64,000 bases of DNA from Dillenia suffruticosa (GCA_033439265.1 JAVTVX010000016.1:16042701-16106700); one strand, 5' to 3'; positions 45,785 to 57,480 are shown, counted from the first letter of the stretch. Notes: generated by a model not told the origin, from the letters alone. Numbers and translations: made by a program.

Positions 45785-46145
45785 GGTTGTGCCGCGAGGG
45801 CATTTGCGGGCGTTTGCCTGGGCGGCTCAGCAGCCGGTTGTGCCGTGCGTAGGCATTTGTGCACGCTCTTGCCTGGGCGGCTCAACCGTCGGTTGTGCCG
45901 CATAGGCATTTGCGCACGTGCTTGCGTGGGCGGCTCAGCCGCCAGTTGTACCACGCGCAGGCATTTGCGCGCGCTCTTGCCTCGGTGGCTCAGCCATCGG
46001 TTGTGCTGCGTAGGCATTTGCATGCATGCCTGCCTAGGTAGCTTAGCCATCGGTTGTGCCGCTCAGGCATTTGCACGCATGCTTGCCTGGGCAGCTTAGC
46101 CGACGGTTGTGTCATGAGGATTTTGCGGGCGCGCTTGCTTGGATG
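45785..46145 (+). repeat. GC-rich minisatellite 3, about 54-bp units
   Basis: Six to seven units of 'ggcatttgcgcacg.gcttgcctgggcggctcagccg.cggttgtgccg'. The open frames on both strands (including alanine/arginine-rich ones) follow the repeat and lack other support. Confidence 0.8.
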
Positions 46146-46154
46146 GCTTTTCTG

Positions 46155-46445
46155 ATCTAGAACATAGTAGTAATACTTACTATTACTTCATTCACTGATA
46201 TAGTAACATGGTAGTAATAATTACTAATATTTCATTCACGGCTTATTACTATTTCATTGACGGATCTAGTAGTATGGTAGTAATACTTACAAATACTTCA
46301 TTTATGGATCTAGTAATATTGTAGTAATACTTACTCTACTACTTTATTCACGGCTCTAGTAGTATGGTAGTAATACTTACTAATATTTCATTCACAGAGC
46401 TAGTAACATGGTAGTAATACTTACTACTACTTCATTCACGGAATT
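46155..46445 (+). repeat. gtagtaatacttacta tandem repeats
   Basis: Units of about 50-60 bp ('ttcattcacggatctagtagtatggtagtaatacttactaatact') repeat five to six times just before the promoter region. Confidence 0.78.
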
Positions 46446-46567
46446 ATATTGTAATACGTCAAAGTCAAAGTTTTTTGTTAATTACTCAAACTATAAAAAG
46501 AGAGGGAAACAACAAAAAATTCAAAAACTAAAATTTGCTAAATGGTGCAAAATGGCGAGATTTGAAA

Positions 46568-46650
46568 AATTTATTTGGCGCCAAATAAATTATATATACT
46601 ATAAACCAAAATTTATTTGGCGCTAAACCAAATATATATACTATAAACCC
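46568..46650 (+). promoter_or_regulatory. Promoter with E2F-type palindrome, duplicated
   Basis: A perfect 24-bp palindrome (46568-46591) is centred on TTTGGCGCCAAA (46574-46585), two overlapping matches to the plant E2F consensus TTTSSCGC. A second copy, TTTGGCGCTAAA (46616-46627), lies 42 bp on as part of a tandem duplication that also repeats TATATATACTATAAA (TATA-like). The ATG of the TNPA-like gene is about 110 bp downstream of the last TATA-like motif. E2F control would tie expression to S phase; that is inference. Confidence 0.6.
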
Positions 46651-46750
46651 TTCCTCCTTCCACAAACATTCGAAACTTCTCATTTCCTTCAAAAACTCTT
46701 CTCCCTCACATCTCTCGAATATTTTCAACCAAAAATTTTCAACAAAAAAT

Positions 46751-47230
46751 ATGGGACGAAATAAACGAAAAATGACCATTATAGCTGAACACAAAGAATC
46801 AGAACCATCTGAAAAACAAGTTGACTCTGAAGAATCTCAATTATTTGAAGATGATATTCCAATTTGGTTTTGTTTATGTTTATGTTTAAAAATAGATCAT
46901 TTATTTTTAATAATATATTTCTATGTAATTACTTTGTTATCTATTTTTTTATTTTTAATTTGCACCAGTTCTCAAAAGAAAATGTAGAGGCCCAACCCGT
47001 GCAGTCAAGATGTCTGGGATTTAGAAAAAGGAAAACGTTTGCTGGTTGAAGTGAACGATTTGAATCAACCAATAAGATTTGAATCATTTCTTTACTTCTT
47101 ACCATAATCTTACTTTTACTTCTGAATAATAATTCATATTATTTGTATTTATATTGTTAGGATGCTGGGAGTGCACATCGAAACCAACCATCATCATCAT
47201 CACCATCTCCTGAGTCCATCCCCAAAGGTA
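46751..47230 (+). pseudogene. TNPA-like (Transposase_24-like) gene, best copy of the family
   Basis: Exon 1 (46751-46862) reads MGRNKRKMTIIAEHKESEPS then EKQVDSEESQ. Exon 2, after an acceptor at about 46969, reads LKRKCRGPTRAVKM and, one frame over, WDLEKGKRLLVEVNDLNQPI. The RGPT..x..LW.L..G..I.V..N..QPIG pattern is the N-terminal segment of plant En/Spm TNPA-type proteins. The last exon (47161-47228) reads GSAHRNQPSSSSPSPESIPK. One frameshift lies within exon 2 and the exon-1 donor has decayed, while the other copies keep AG/GTTTG. The large DNA-binding middle of a normal TNPA is absent. It follows a promoter-like region with E2F-type sites. Confidence 0.55.
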
Positions 47231-47600
47231 ATATTTAAATACACAAGTTTTTATAATATACCTTATAATTATATTAATTTCATTACTAGAATGATATCAC
47301 ACATCACGGTGGATCCTGGAATCGGAACTAGATGCTACGGATGCTGGAATTTTTTGGGTGCTCCAAGTCAACATTTTTGCCATCAATATTTCATTTCAAA
47401 AGATATGAAAATATGTACTAACCGGAAATTACATTCTTTTCTTTCTCTTGTAATATGTCTGTAACATTCTTTCTCTTATAATATGTCTGTAATATTCTTT
47501 CTTTGTAATATGTCTATAATATTATTATGTATATTCCATGATAATATAAAAGGTACTTCATTTCCTAAGATACGGTATTTATAATTTTCCTAACTCTTTT
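47231..47600. other. Spacer after the TNPA-like gene
   Basis: AT-rich, with 'cattctttctcttataatatgtctgtaa' repeated three times (47430-47520), likely 3' untranslated or intronic sequence. Confidence 0.45.
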
Positions 47601-47619
47601 CTAACCTACAATTGTAACA

Positions 47620-48330
47620 TTTTCTTGAGAATAAAGTAGTAATATTTTAATGATAGAGTAGTAATATTTGTGTTAACATATCCTAACACTTATTAACCTT
47701 GTGATAACAGACCAAAAGAGTAGTAACATTTGGTTACTGATAATAAGTATAACAACTCTTTAACCACATATCCTAAACGATAATAAAAGTAGTAAAATTT
47801 ACTCACTAACAAAAGCGACACTAAAAGTAGTAATATTTACTATCCCTTCGACAATTAATGTAGTAACATTTACTAACTCAATAATTCTGTAACCGACAAT
47901 AAAGGTAGTAACATTTACTAACCAATAACTCTGTAAACGACAATAAAAGTAGTAACATTTACTAACCCAACAATTTTGTAAGCGATAGTAAATATAATAA
48001 CATTTACTAACCAATAAATCTGTAAGCGACAATAAAAGTAGTAACATTTACTAACCCAACAATTTTGTAAGCGATAGTAAAGATAATAACATTTACTAAC
48101 CAATAAATCTGTAAACGACAATAAAAGTAGTAATATTTACTAACCTAACAATTTTATAAGCGATAGTAAAGGTAGTAACATTTACTGACCAATAACTCTG
48201 TAAGCGACAATAAAAGTAGTAACATTTACTAACCTAATATTTTTGTAAGCGACAATAAAGGTAGTAATATTTACTAACACAATGACCAACAATAAAATTA
48301 GTAATATTTACTAACCCTTTACAAGTGAAG
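47620..48330 (+). repeat. Right subterminal array, about 58/116-bp units
   Basis: Units 'gacaataaaagtagtaacatttactaacc' alternate with 'aacaattttgtaagc' and 'aataaatctgtaaac', giving a 58-bp unit in a roughly 116-bp higher-order repeat, about six times. Confidence 0.82.
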
Positions 48331-48339
48331 ATAAAAATT

Positions 48340-48573
48340 GTAATTTTACTCACTCTTTACAATTGATGATATAACATCGATTTTTACCGATACTTTGCTA
48401 ACCGTTTGGAAATTTAACATACTCCAACGGTCATGACAAGTGTCGACATAGATCTATCCCGACCCCTATATACCCAACTGAAAGTCTATCCGTCGGAGAA
48501 GACTTTATCGACTGTTTTACCACTTTTTTCTCATTGTTTTCGTCCGTCTCCATATGCCATTTCGGTTGTAGTG
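48340..48573 (+). repeat. Right terminal region of the 14.6-kb CACTA
   Basis: Contains 'accgatactttgctaaccg', 'actccaacggtcatgac', 'gatctatcccgac' and 'gtccgtc' motifs, shared with the right ends at 23479, 32192 and 56755. Confidence 0.75.
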
Positions 48574-50284
48574 GGAGAAGTGTTTTTGAAGGGAATGAGA
48601 TGAAAAAAGCTTGAGTGAGATTCATTGAAAATATTTGGTTGGAAATATTTTATGAGAATGAGATTTTGTTTGAGTTAGAAATTTTGAGAGCTTTGAGAGG
48701 GGAAGAGTTTTTGAAGAGAATGAGAAGGTTAGATGTTTCCGGAGGAATGGAGGGTTTATAGTATATATATTTATTTTACCGCCATTTTAAGAAACAAAAT
48801 TTTCAAAACCCGTCATTTTTTTCCGCTTTTTCAGACTTTTACTTTTTGATTTTTTGATTATTATAGTTTTTTACCCTCTTTTTATCACTTGTTTTTGTTT
48901 TACCGATTAACGCAATATTCTTACTTCTATTACTATATAACTACCATAAATAAAAGTAAATATTACTACTATATTACTATATTGTACTATATTTCTTATC
49001 TTATTATTACTACAATGTTATATAATTTTATATTTACATGATTTCATATGATTATATTATTTAAAATAATAATATTAATTATATCAACATACTTAATTTA
49101 TATTTTAATTTTTTTATAATTAAGGAATGTGAGCTCGCAACACACAAGTAATAGTAAATATTAATACTATATTAGTACATTGTAATATATTTCTTATCTT
49201 ATTATTACTACATTGTTATATAATTTTATATTTACATGATTTCATATGATTATATTATTTAAAATAAGCATATTAATTATATCATCATACTTAATTTATA
49301 TTTTAAATTTTTTTATAATTAAGGAATGTGAGCTCGCAACACAGAATATATGGGGCAGGTCGGCTGGGGTAGAGATGTGCGTGGATGCATTGCAGATGAT
49401 AAGTATGCATTATTTAAATTAATAATATTAATTACATATGTTAATTTATATTTTATATTTTAGATTTTATAATTAAGGAATATAATAACTAAGGAATTTA
49501 ACGAGTGCTAGTTATTTATATAATATAATGTTATATTTTTTAAAATTGATTGAATTGATAATATAGTCCAATGGTATATTTAATTATGTTAATATAATTA
49601 ATTATATGATATTTAACATTATTTAATTATATTGGTATAATTATTGGTGGAAAAGTAAGGGAATAAAAATCCAAAATACAAAATCAAAATGGTTTGTTTT
49701 GTCAATTCAATAACATTTCATTTGCATTTAGCAAACTCTACAATAATATTCCATTTGTCAATTTAGGAACATTATTGAAATTATATAAATTAGTAATGAT
49801 TTTATTTAAAATGATAGCAATAAAAACTAAGAAAATTAAATGAAATATGAAGAAAATTAAAGAGGCATTCCCAACTCAACTCAACTCCTATTCCTATGCC
49901 ATTAAAACATTGCTATGTATTGTACCATTAAATCCATTAACAAGATGCATTCAAACTAAATCTAACCCTACCTCATTAACATTATTTAAATTTAATAACA
50001 TTATTTGAATCACTAATATTATAATATTTAGTAATATTGATATTGATAATTAATTAAGTTGTATAACATAATAATATTATATTATACTAATATAACAGTA
50101 ATAATTACATTATTTAAATTAAAATTGATAATCATAATTATAATACATTTATATTATGAAACTACTTATAATTTGTTATAATTTATAATTGTATTATATA
50201 GTAATGTTAGATTATATTATTGTTTTTCATTTACTTGGGATGCATTATTATTTTTCACCGCCTTTTTTTAATTTTTCACCGCCT
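48574..50284 (-). mobile_element. Resumed interior of the interrupted minus-oriented CACTA
   Basis: 48574-48900 is the reverse of the TNPA leader/promoter: two tandem copies (about 110 bp each) of the leader words 'gagattcattgaaaatatttggttgg', one split by the 14.6-kb insertion, then TATA-like 'tatatatttattttaccgcc'. Beyond are AT-rich repeats, with 'attaaggaatgtgagctcgcaacaca' at 49122 and 49318 marking a roughly 195-bp duplication. The left-type terminus is missing; the sequence runs into the gypsy fossil. Confidence 0.55.
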
Positions 50285-50286
50285 GT

Positions 50287-51310
50287 TTGTTCCAACAAAA
50301 ATTCACATTTCCTAAACTTGGCATACAACTTTTCTCTCAGTGTCTGCAATACACAATGTAAATGTACTTTGTGTTCTTCCTTTGATTTTGAGTATACCAA
50401 TATATCATCTATGAAAATCACCACAAAATGGTCAATGTATTGATGAAATACTCTGTGCATTAAATCCATAAAAGCGGCTGGCGCATTAGTTAATCCAAAA
50501 GGCATGACTACAAACTTATAATGACCATATCGAGTTCTGAAAGCTGTTTTAGGAATGTCCTATTTTTTAATCTTCAATTGATAATACCCCTGTCTTAGAT
50601 CAAACTTAGTAAAAATTTTAGCACCTTGTAATTGATCAAACAATTCATCTATCAAAGGCAAGGGGTATTTGTTCTTTATTGTGACATTGTTCAATTCTCG
50701 ATAATCAATGCACAAGCATACTGTACCATCTTTTTTCTTGACAAATAACACAGGAGCTCCCCATGGTGATGCACTTGGTCGAATAAATCCCCTTTCAACT
50801 AAATCTTGTAATTGTACCTTAAGTTCTTTTAATTCTAGAGGGGCCATTCTATATGGAGTCTTTGATATTGGTTCTACTCCTGGAACAAGATCAATACTGA
50901 ATTCTATTTCCCTTTCTGGATGTAACGAGGTTAATTCTTCAGGAAACACATTTGGGTATTCTCTTACCATAAGGATTTCTCAATTTTCTTTTTCTCAACG
51001 GGCTGATTCATAAGATAAGCCAGATATCTAGTATATCCTTTATAAAGGAGTTTTCTAGAGCATGCTCCATATATAATAAGATTAGAAAAGAGCTTTCTAT
51101 CTCCTACAATTCAACCTTAGCTTGTTTTGGAATACAAAGTTTTACTTCCTTCATCCTACAATCTATTTTTGCATGATACTGAGATAACCAATCCATTCCT
51201 AGTATGATATCATATTCTTGAATGGGTAGAACTATCAAATCTATTGGATATTCTTTTCCAATGGTCTTAACTTTATATGACTTTACTACAAATTCAATAG
51301 TCATACTACT
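50287..51310 (-). pseudogene. gypsy protease-like and reverse transcriptase region
   Basis: RT blocks in gypsy order are visible on the minus strand: [60 protein letters not shown] and the active-site block FIDDILVYS. Before RT an aspartic-protease-like part ends YDIILGMDWLSQYHAKIDC. The sequence stops shortly after the RT active-site block. Confidence 0.92.
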
Positions 51311-53300
51311 TCCTATTGGAGTACTTACTTCTAATATATATGGTTACTTTTCAACTTCAACATCTAAGATTTTTATCTAACCAGGAGTAATAAATGAATG
51401 TGTAGAATCAGGATCAAATAATATCTTAACCTCAGGATCATTGAAGAGTAGCGTACCTTCCACAACATCAGATGCTTCAAGAATTTCTTCTCCTTCCATG
51501 GCAAAAACTCTTCCTTACATTCTGGGTTTATTATTTTGCTTGCCTTGTCTTTGACCTTGAGGTAGGCTCCTCTTCCCTGCTGTCTTGGGACAATCTTTAA
51601 TATAGTGTCCATTACTCCTACATCTTACACACTTTCCAGCCTTTAGACAATAACTAGCTTCATTATGTCCTAACTTCTTACAATAATCACAAAATTCTTT
51701 TTGTCCTGCTTTACTGGAACTTCCCATACCTTTTTCTTGGCTTTGGGATGCTAAATCAATGGAACCCCTTTTAAGCATTTCTGTATCTCCTTGAAGCCTT
51801 CCCTGTTGCCAATTTGCTGGATTTGTTCTCTTATTAAGTCCTACTTGTCATTTATTTTTGCTATCTTCTACTCAACAAGCCAACTCTATGGCCTTAGAAT
51901 ATGTTTCTATAGTGATAAGGGCTAAAGCATCTTGAATTTCCCAATGTAACCCCGTAATGAAACGTTTAATTCTATCATTCTCAATTGATACTAACGAAGG
52001 AGTGAACTTTGAAAGTTTCGTAAATCTGGTTTCATATTGAGCTACTGTCATACGATCTTGTTTGAGAACAAGAAATTCTTCTTCTCGTTTTTCCCATATA
52101 AGACGTGGGTAATATTTTTCATTGGATTCCTTCAACAAATTCTCTCAGGTACGTGGGGTATTATTTTGTTCCCACTTATATGAGAATGTTCGCCACCATT
52201 CTCTAGTTGTCCCAAAAAGTTGATATACTACCAATCTAACTTTTCACTCATTTGAATAATCTAATACTATAAAAATTCCTTCCATCTCCTCTAACCATAG
52301 TTCAGCTTTTTCATCATGCCCATATCCTTTATCAAACCTTGGCATATGGAACTTCAAAAATCGTTCCAAGATAATATCCTCAGATTGTTCAGTATTTCAT
52401 GGTGAGTCGTGAAGAGACTGATGGTTGGCTATATTATTGGCTTGTTGTTCCATAATTTGGGACACTCTATCTAGTGTCACAATCACTTGATCTAAAGAGT
52501 CCGAAGCTTCATCAATTGAATGGTTTTGTTATTGTCTTGTTCTAACAATCTTAATACAAATACTCCAAGAATATACCGTCAAAATAATAAAAGTAGTTAA
52601 TATGTCAAAAAGATGCAAAAAGACCTATAGTGTTATTATTACTTACAAATATACAACTATATTACATTATCAAAACATATTTCTAAATATTTTCAACGTT
52701 GATACTAAAAAGTTTATTTATTTATGCTATAATTTAGGGCCAGTTTTCTGAGTGTTGGCTAGATTCCGGGTTATCTCTTCTAGCCACATTACAAAGATCT
52801 TGTAGGCCCATATGCAAAGTTTGGATCTTTTCTTCATAATTTTGGATAATTCTTGCAGATCCTCACCTTTCCTTTTCCAACCCCCTATTTATTTTGGTTA
52901 GTTAATCAATCTCTTTGTTTGCCTCGATACAATAATCCAGGAACTAACCCCATTTCTTTTGGTATTCAAGATTTTCTTTTAAAATAAAATTTTCATATTT
53001 TACGACAAGCAATTCTTCCAACTGTTGTTGTATTTGATTATGAGCTTAAAACAATTCCTACTATAGCTCATTGATTTCTGCCACTTGGGCATCCATTATC
53101 AAATCTTTTCTTGTTGACCTAGCAGACTCTACTTCTTGCTCACTATTTTCTATTAAAACGTAATAATTCTCATTGCTTAGCTCATTCTCTTTGTCATTTA
53201 TTTCCTCTGATGGATCTTCCTCCATTGAAGACTGATCTTTGTCTAATTCCATTGCTACAAAATTTCTGATAACATTAGAAAATTCCTATGAGACATAATA
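51311..53300 (-). pseudogene. gypsy gag region
   Basis: A retrotransposon gag domain (FLVLKQDRMTVAQYETRFTK...) lies at about 51870-52350 and a CCHC knuckle of the form CVRCRSNGHYIKDC at about 51610-51650. The N-terminal end near 53060-53250 is acidic. Broken; included in the count for the element. Confidence 0.85.
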
Positions 53301-53385
53301 ATTATTCCTAGCTATAATTGATGCTTAAATGTAGATGCTCCTACTTAATATCTTTTTCTTATTCTAGGCTCTGATACCATTTAAT

Positions 53386-55013
53386 TGTCACACCCCAAAT
53401 CCACCCCTCGCCAGGGCTTCATCGGCGACAGTCTGCCTGGTTCTCACTAGGGCTCAATCACTTTGCATTGTATGGAAGTCAAATTAAAATAATAGATCTT
53501 TCATTTATCTTAATCCCTGCATATTACAAAACTCTTTTATACAAGATAAAGTAGTAGAACTTCTATTACAAAAGTCTTTTAACCATCACAAATCTATCCC
53601 TATCCATTAATCTTCCTCGGTCTTTATTCCTGCAGGATCTAAAATAATTTTTGATGTGAGCTTAATAGCCTAGTAAGGTCCGTGTGTGCATGTGTAGGAA
53701 AATTCAATATAAAATTATATGATAACGGTTTTATTGTAAAATCTTTTTAAGAAACCTTTATATGCAACAACAACATGCATATTTGAATAATAGCAGTAAT
53801 ACAATACAGTACAAGACCAGTTTACTTTCGTCTTATCTCTCCATAAGAACAGTCTCTTTATCCCTCCCAGGAGGTCCAATTCCGGAAAGGCCTAACAGTG
53901 TCCCCCACATTACGTGGACAAACCTCCTATCCACAATAATGGGGTGCTATCGGTATGTATTTTGATATTCGACAAAGTCCTTACTTGCTTGAACTATCTC
54001 CACACATATCAGCTTATATAACAATCACAAACACATACATTGATGTAACAGTAGGAAATCATTATAGCAGTAGTAAATCATAGTAACAATATTATGAAAT
54101 CAGCAGTAAATCATGATAGTTATAGAAAACTATGATAGTTTTGCATAATATAGATATAAAACATAAAGAATTCTTACCTTAAAGAGTTGTTTTTAACTAA
54201 GAAGCATACTTTGCCTTCTCTTTTCACTTGCAGCACTTTTCTCTTTTTCTCTTCTCTTTTTCTTCCTCTCTTTCTCTCTCTTTCTCTCTTTTCTCTCTTT
54301 CTCTCTTTCTTTCTTCATCTTGGCCGAATTTCATGGTTTTGCAATGAAGGAGATGTGGTATTTATAGGAAAATGTGGGTAATGGATAGTTGCCAAGTGTT
54401 AGGACACTTGTTCATCATCTAAGGTTCTTGATCTTGATGTAAGCCAAGTGTTATGGCACTTGTTCATCATCTAAGGCCTTTATTCTTGATGCCAACTACT
54501 TGTCCTTCCATGTGGTGTAGTTATTTGTAGAACAAGTGTCTTGATTGGTGTTGTCTTCTTCCTTGGTTGGTGGTTGCATGTTCATTGCATATTGGATCTG
54601 GTTGATTGGTCTGGTCACCTTATTTTCATGTAATATCATTTAAGTAAATATACATTTACTTAAGAATTGCACTTAAATAAGGAAATACCATCTATTTGGA
54701 TTTAATAAAAATAGTTTCAGAAGCTAATTCCTTAAAGAAAAAAAGTCAACTCTTACTTCTAAGAACAAAACTCGAAACGGCTATCCTTGTTGATTTTTAT
54801 TTAGGGGGATAATGGCTTAAAAAAATTCTAAAAAAAAAGGTTTTCCCTTATTTTATATATAAGAAACAATTACCGGGACTTTTCCTCCTTGTTTTCTAAA
54901 TATTTCAGAAACCTCATTTTTAGGCTACCTAGTTTACAACGAGTTAGTCAAACCTAGGTTTTCAACATTCTAAGTGTCCGATTTTGTACCCAACTCTTAT
55001 ATTTCAGAAAACA
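53386..55013 (-). repeat. LTR of the gypsy fossil
   Basis: It begins TGTCACACCCCAAATCC next to the primer-binding site (6 bp away) and its other end is placed at ...TTTCAGAAAACA, just before copia-derived sequence. Length would be about 1.6 kb. It includes a C/T-rich stretch at 54225-54320. The outer limit is inferred from TG...CA ends and the change of sequence type. Confidence 0.65.
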
Positions 55014-55615
55014 ACCTCATTTCGTTATTAATAACAAGTTATTTGTTGTAACTAAATTTGGGTATGTGACATAGTCCACTTTCATGTGCTTGGTTCTCTC
55101 ATGAAAGACTGGATTTGAGGTGATATGGATGGCTGATTTGTTGTTGTTGAAGAGGTTGTTAGGTGTAGTTGCTAGAAATCGCAACTCTTTAACTAATGCC
55201 TTGAGCCACACAATCTCACTAGTAGCTATAGCCATTGCTCTGTATTTGACCTCAGCACCTAACCTGGATGCCACAATCTATTTTTTGCTCTTCTGCAATA
55301 CTAGATTTCCACCAACAAATATACAGTATCCGGTTGTTGTCCTCCTACCCTTTGAGTTTCTTGCCCAATCTATGTCACAAAATTCTTGAATTTCTGAGTT
55401 ATAGTAATTTTTCATCCAGATGCCTTTGCTTGGTGTCCCTTCATTGACAAAGAATCCTCTCTACCACCCTCCAATGGCATATTTTTTGTGCATGTATATG
55501 TTGGTTAATTTGACTAACGGTGAATGCGATGTTGGGCCTTGTTATGGTTAGGTAAATGAGTTTTCCTACAAACCTTTGATATCTTTGCACATTAACAAAA
55601 GGTTTGAAATACAGC
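55014..55615 (-). mobile_element. Ty1/copia fragment (RT end and RNase H)
   Basis: The minus strand has copia blocks: RFVGKLIYLTITRPNIAF, then EFCDIDWA-type and TTGYCIFVG blocks of RNase H, EVKYRAMAIATSEIVWLKAL and HERTKHMKVD. No LTRs are joined to it with certainty. Broken in several places; truncated on its 3' side where the gypsy LTR begins. It comes from a different copia family than 12970-19435. Confidence 0.88.
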
Positions 55616-56751
55616 CTAGTAGGAGTGAATAAGTTGAATGAAAATGTTTAAATGTTTTGAAGATTTTATAGATCATGGAAGGTGAAGACAAAATGTTGGA
55701 GTTTGACAAAAAAAATTAAAATACAGAACACATAGATTTTTAAAGTAGTTCTACCTAATCCGGTATACATCCACTTCTAGGCACCTTCTTAGATTTTTAC
55801 TATTTTTGATAAATAGTACAACACACTTGCTTTTAGGTGCAAGTGAAGCCTGTACAAGTGATTCAATCCGAAACACTTACAACCCCTTTGGTTGTTTATC
55901 TCTCTCTAAATCCCTAACCAAGAATTGCTTCTTTGGTCCTTTGAACTTTAGTACAAGACATGAGTAGATGTTACAAGGAATGAGGCCAGAATCTTTAGAT
56001 ACAACAAAGTTTAAGATTACAAGAGAATTTTCAGAAGGAACAATGATTGAATGAAAAACAGAGTATGATTTCTTTAAAGTTCAGAGCATTCAATGTTCAT
56101 TACTTGCACATTCATTCCTCTTTTTATCATGTTCCTCCATCTTTAGCATTTATAAGAGGATGGTTGAGATCCGTTGAGGTGGTAGGTTTGGATTTGAATG
56201 TTGTCCATTAATACTCTCATCCGTCTCATCAAATGCCCTCCCAACTTTTGCTTCACTGCCGCCAATGAGAGATCACTTGCTGTTTGCCTTGCTACTTGCT
56301 TTTCTATTTAGCTAATAAACATTCTGCTTTTGCCACATAATAACATTAGAGCTCACAAATATTTTGTTGTACATATAGTGTTTTGATGATGATCATGTAT
56401 GTCAATTTGAAGAAACAAAAGTTGAATACACTGGAAATACACAAGCATTTGAGCACTAAGTGTCCAGTTCAATCCACCAAGTGAATAGCTCAAGTTTTGC
56501 CTTAGAAAAATTAAGTTCATTTGACCTAAGACTTAGATAGGTTGACCCATGCAAGGAGCAAGTCGACCTTTTGAACACCTAGACTAAGGTTAGGTAAACC
56601 TTAGGTTGACCCATTCATACGAAGTTGTCAACCCATACAAGAGATTAAGTGCTTATACATAACTTAGGTCGAACCACCCTTAAGGAATCTTTTGTTGATC
56701 AAAGCCCTTGAACCATTCGATCTAAGCCTAAGATAGCTAAAAAAGGACAAC
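55616..56751. other. Unassigned, possibly LTR-derived
   Basis: Words such as 'cagaacacatagatttttaaagtagttc' and 'tgttttgatgatgatcatgtatgtc' resemble sequence often found in plant copia LTRs, so this may be LTR remains next to the copia fragment. No ends were fixed. 'aggttgacccat'-type words repeat in 56520-56690. Confidence 0.3.
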
Positions 56752-56969
56752 ACACACTACAAAACAAATGCCTTATCCAGACAAACAAAAACTATATGCA
56801 AAACCCACTATAACCGTCGGTAGAGCCTTCTCCAACAGATGGACCTTTAGTGGGCTATACATCAACGAGATAGATCTATCCCGATAGTTTTGGTCACCAT
56901 TGGAACATGTCCAGTATTTATATTGATGGTTAGAAAAGTGTTGGCCAAAGTTACTAGCTTTTATTACCA

Positions 56970-57480
56970 GTTTCAAAAGTATCGGTAAGAGTTACTACTT
57001 TTATTGTCGGTTACTATATATGTTAGAAAATGTTATAATCTTTTATTGTTGATTACCACAGCTGTTAAGAAATGCTATTGTCATTTATCGTTAGTTACCA
57101 CATATGTTAAGAAATGTTACTACTTTTTATCGTCGATTACCACATCTGTTAAGAATGTTACTATCTTCCATCATGGGTTACCATAGGTGTTAGGAAATGT
57201 TATTACCTTTTATTATCAGATACAACAGGTGTTAGGAATTGCCCTTTTATCATCGGTTACCACATGTGTTAGTATAAGTTACTGCTTATATTATCAGTTA
57301 CGCAAGTGTTAGAAAATGTTACTATTTTTATCATCGGTTATTGTTGGTTAGAAAAAGATTGGGAAAAGTTATAGTCATTTATTGTTGGTTATCACCTGTT
57401 ACTATAAGTTACTATCTTGTATCATCGATTATCATTTTATTACTACATTTTATCATCGATTAGTACAAGTGGTAGAAAAA
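56970..57480 (-). repeat. Right subterminal array, about 58-bp units, reversed
   Basis: Units 'ttatcgtcggttaccacatatgttagaaaatgttactac' repeat about eight times. Confidence 0.78.

Larger units (their letters stand above)
33976..48573 (+). mobile_element. 14.6-kb CACTA element related to 5152-23479
   Basis: Left end CACTACAAAATAAAAGCATT with gccgacggtaacg; right end ...CATTTCGGTTGTAGTG. Flanking triplets GGA (33973-33975) and GGA (48574-48576) match. The flanks join into one continuous leader sequence of the minus-oriented element, which confirms the insertion. Contents in order: AT-rich higher-order array, GC-rich minisatellite, truncated CACTA with a captured oxidoreductase fragment, AT-rich repeats, second GC-rich minisatellite, promoter and fused TNPA/TNPD remnant, 213-bp array, third GC-rich minisatellite, promoter with E2F-like palindrome, TNPA-like gene, about 58-bp array. 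It appears to be a composite of at least two partial relatives inside one pair of ends. Confidence 0.82.
50285..55013 (-). mobile_element. Ty3/gypsy retrotransposon fossil, one LTR only
   Basis: Read on the minus strand: an LTR (53386-55013), an initiator tRNA-Met-type primer-binding site (53367-53379), gag, a protease-like region and the first part of reverse transcriptase. The rest of pol and the second LTR are absent, so about half the element is gone; the remaining coding part is broken in several (perhaps ten) places. With one LTR no age can be estimated, but the decay suggests it is older than the copia at 12970. I do not assign a lineage. Confidence 0.9.

Noticed and set aside
45760-46099. 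Three overlapping open frames, two strands
   Set aside because: They arise from the 54-bp minisatellite 3.
54181-54381. Plus-strand frame rich in Leu/Phe/Ser
   Set aside because: It reads a C/T-rich low-complexity stretch of the gypsy LTR.
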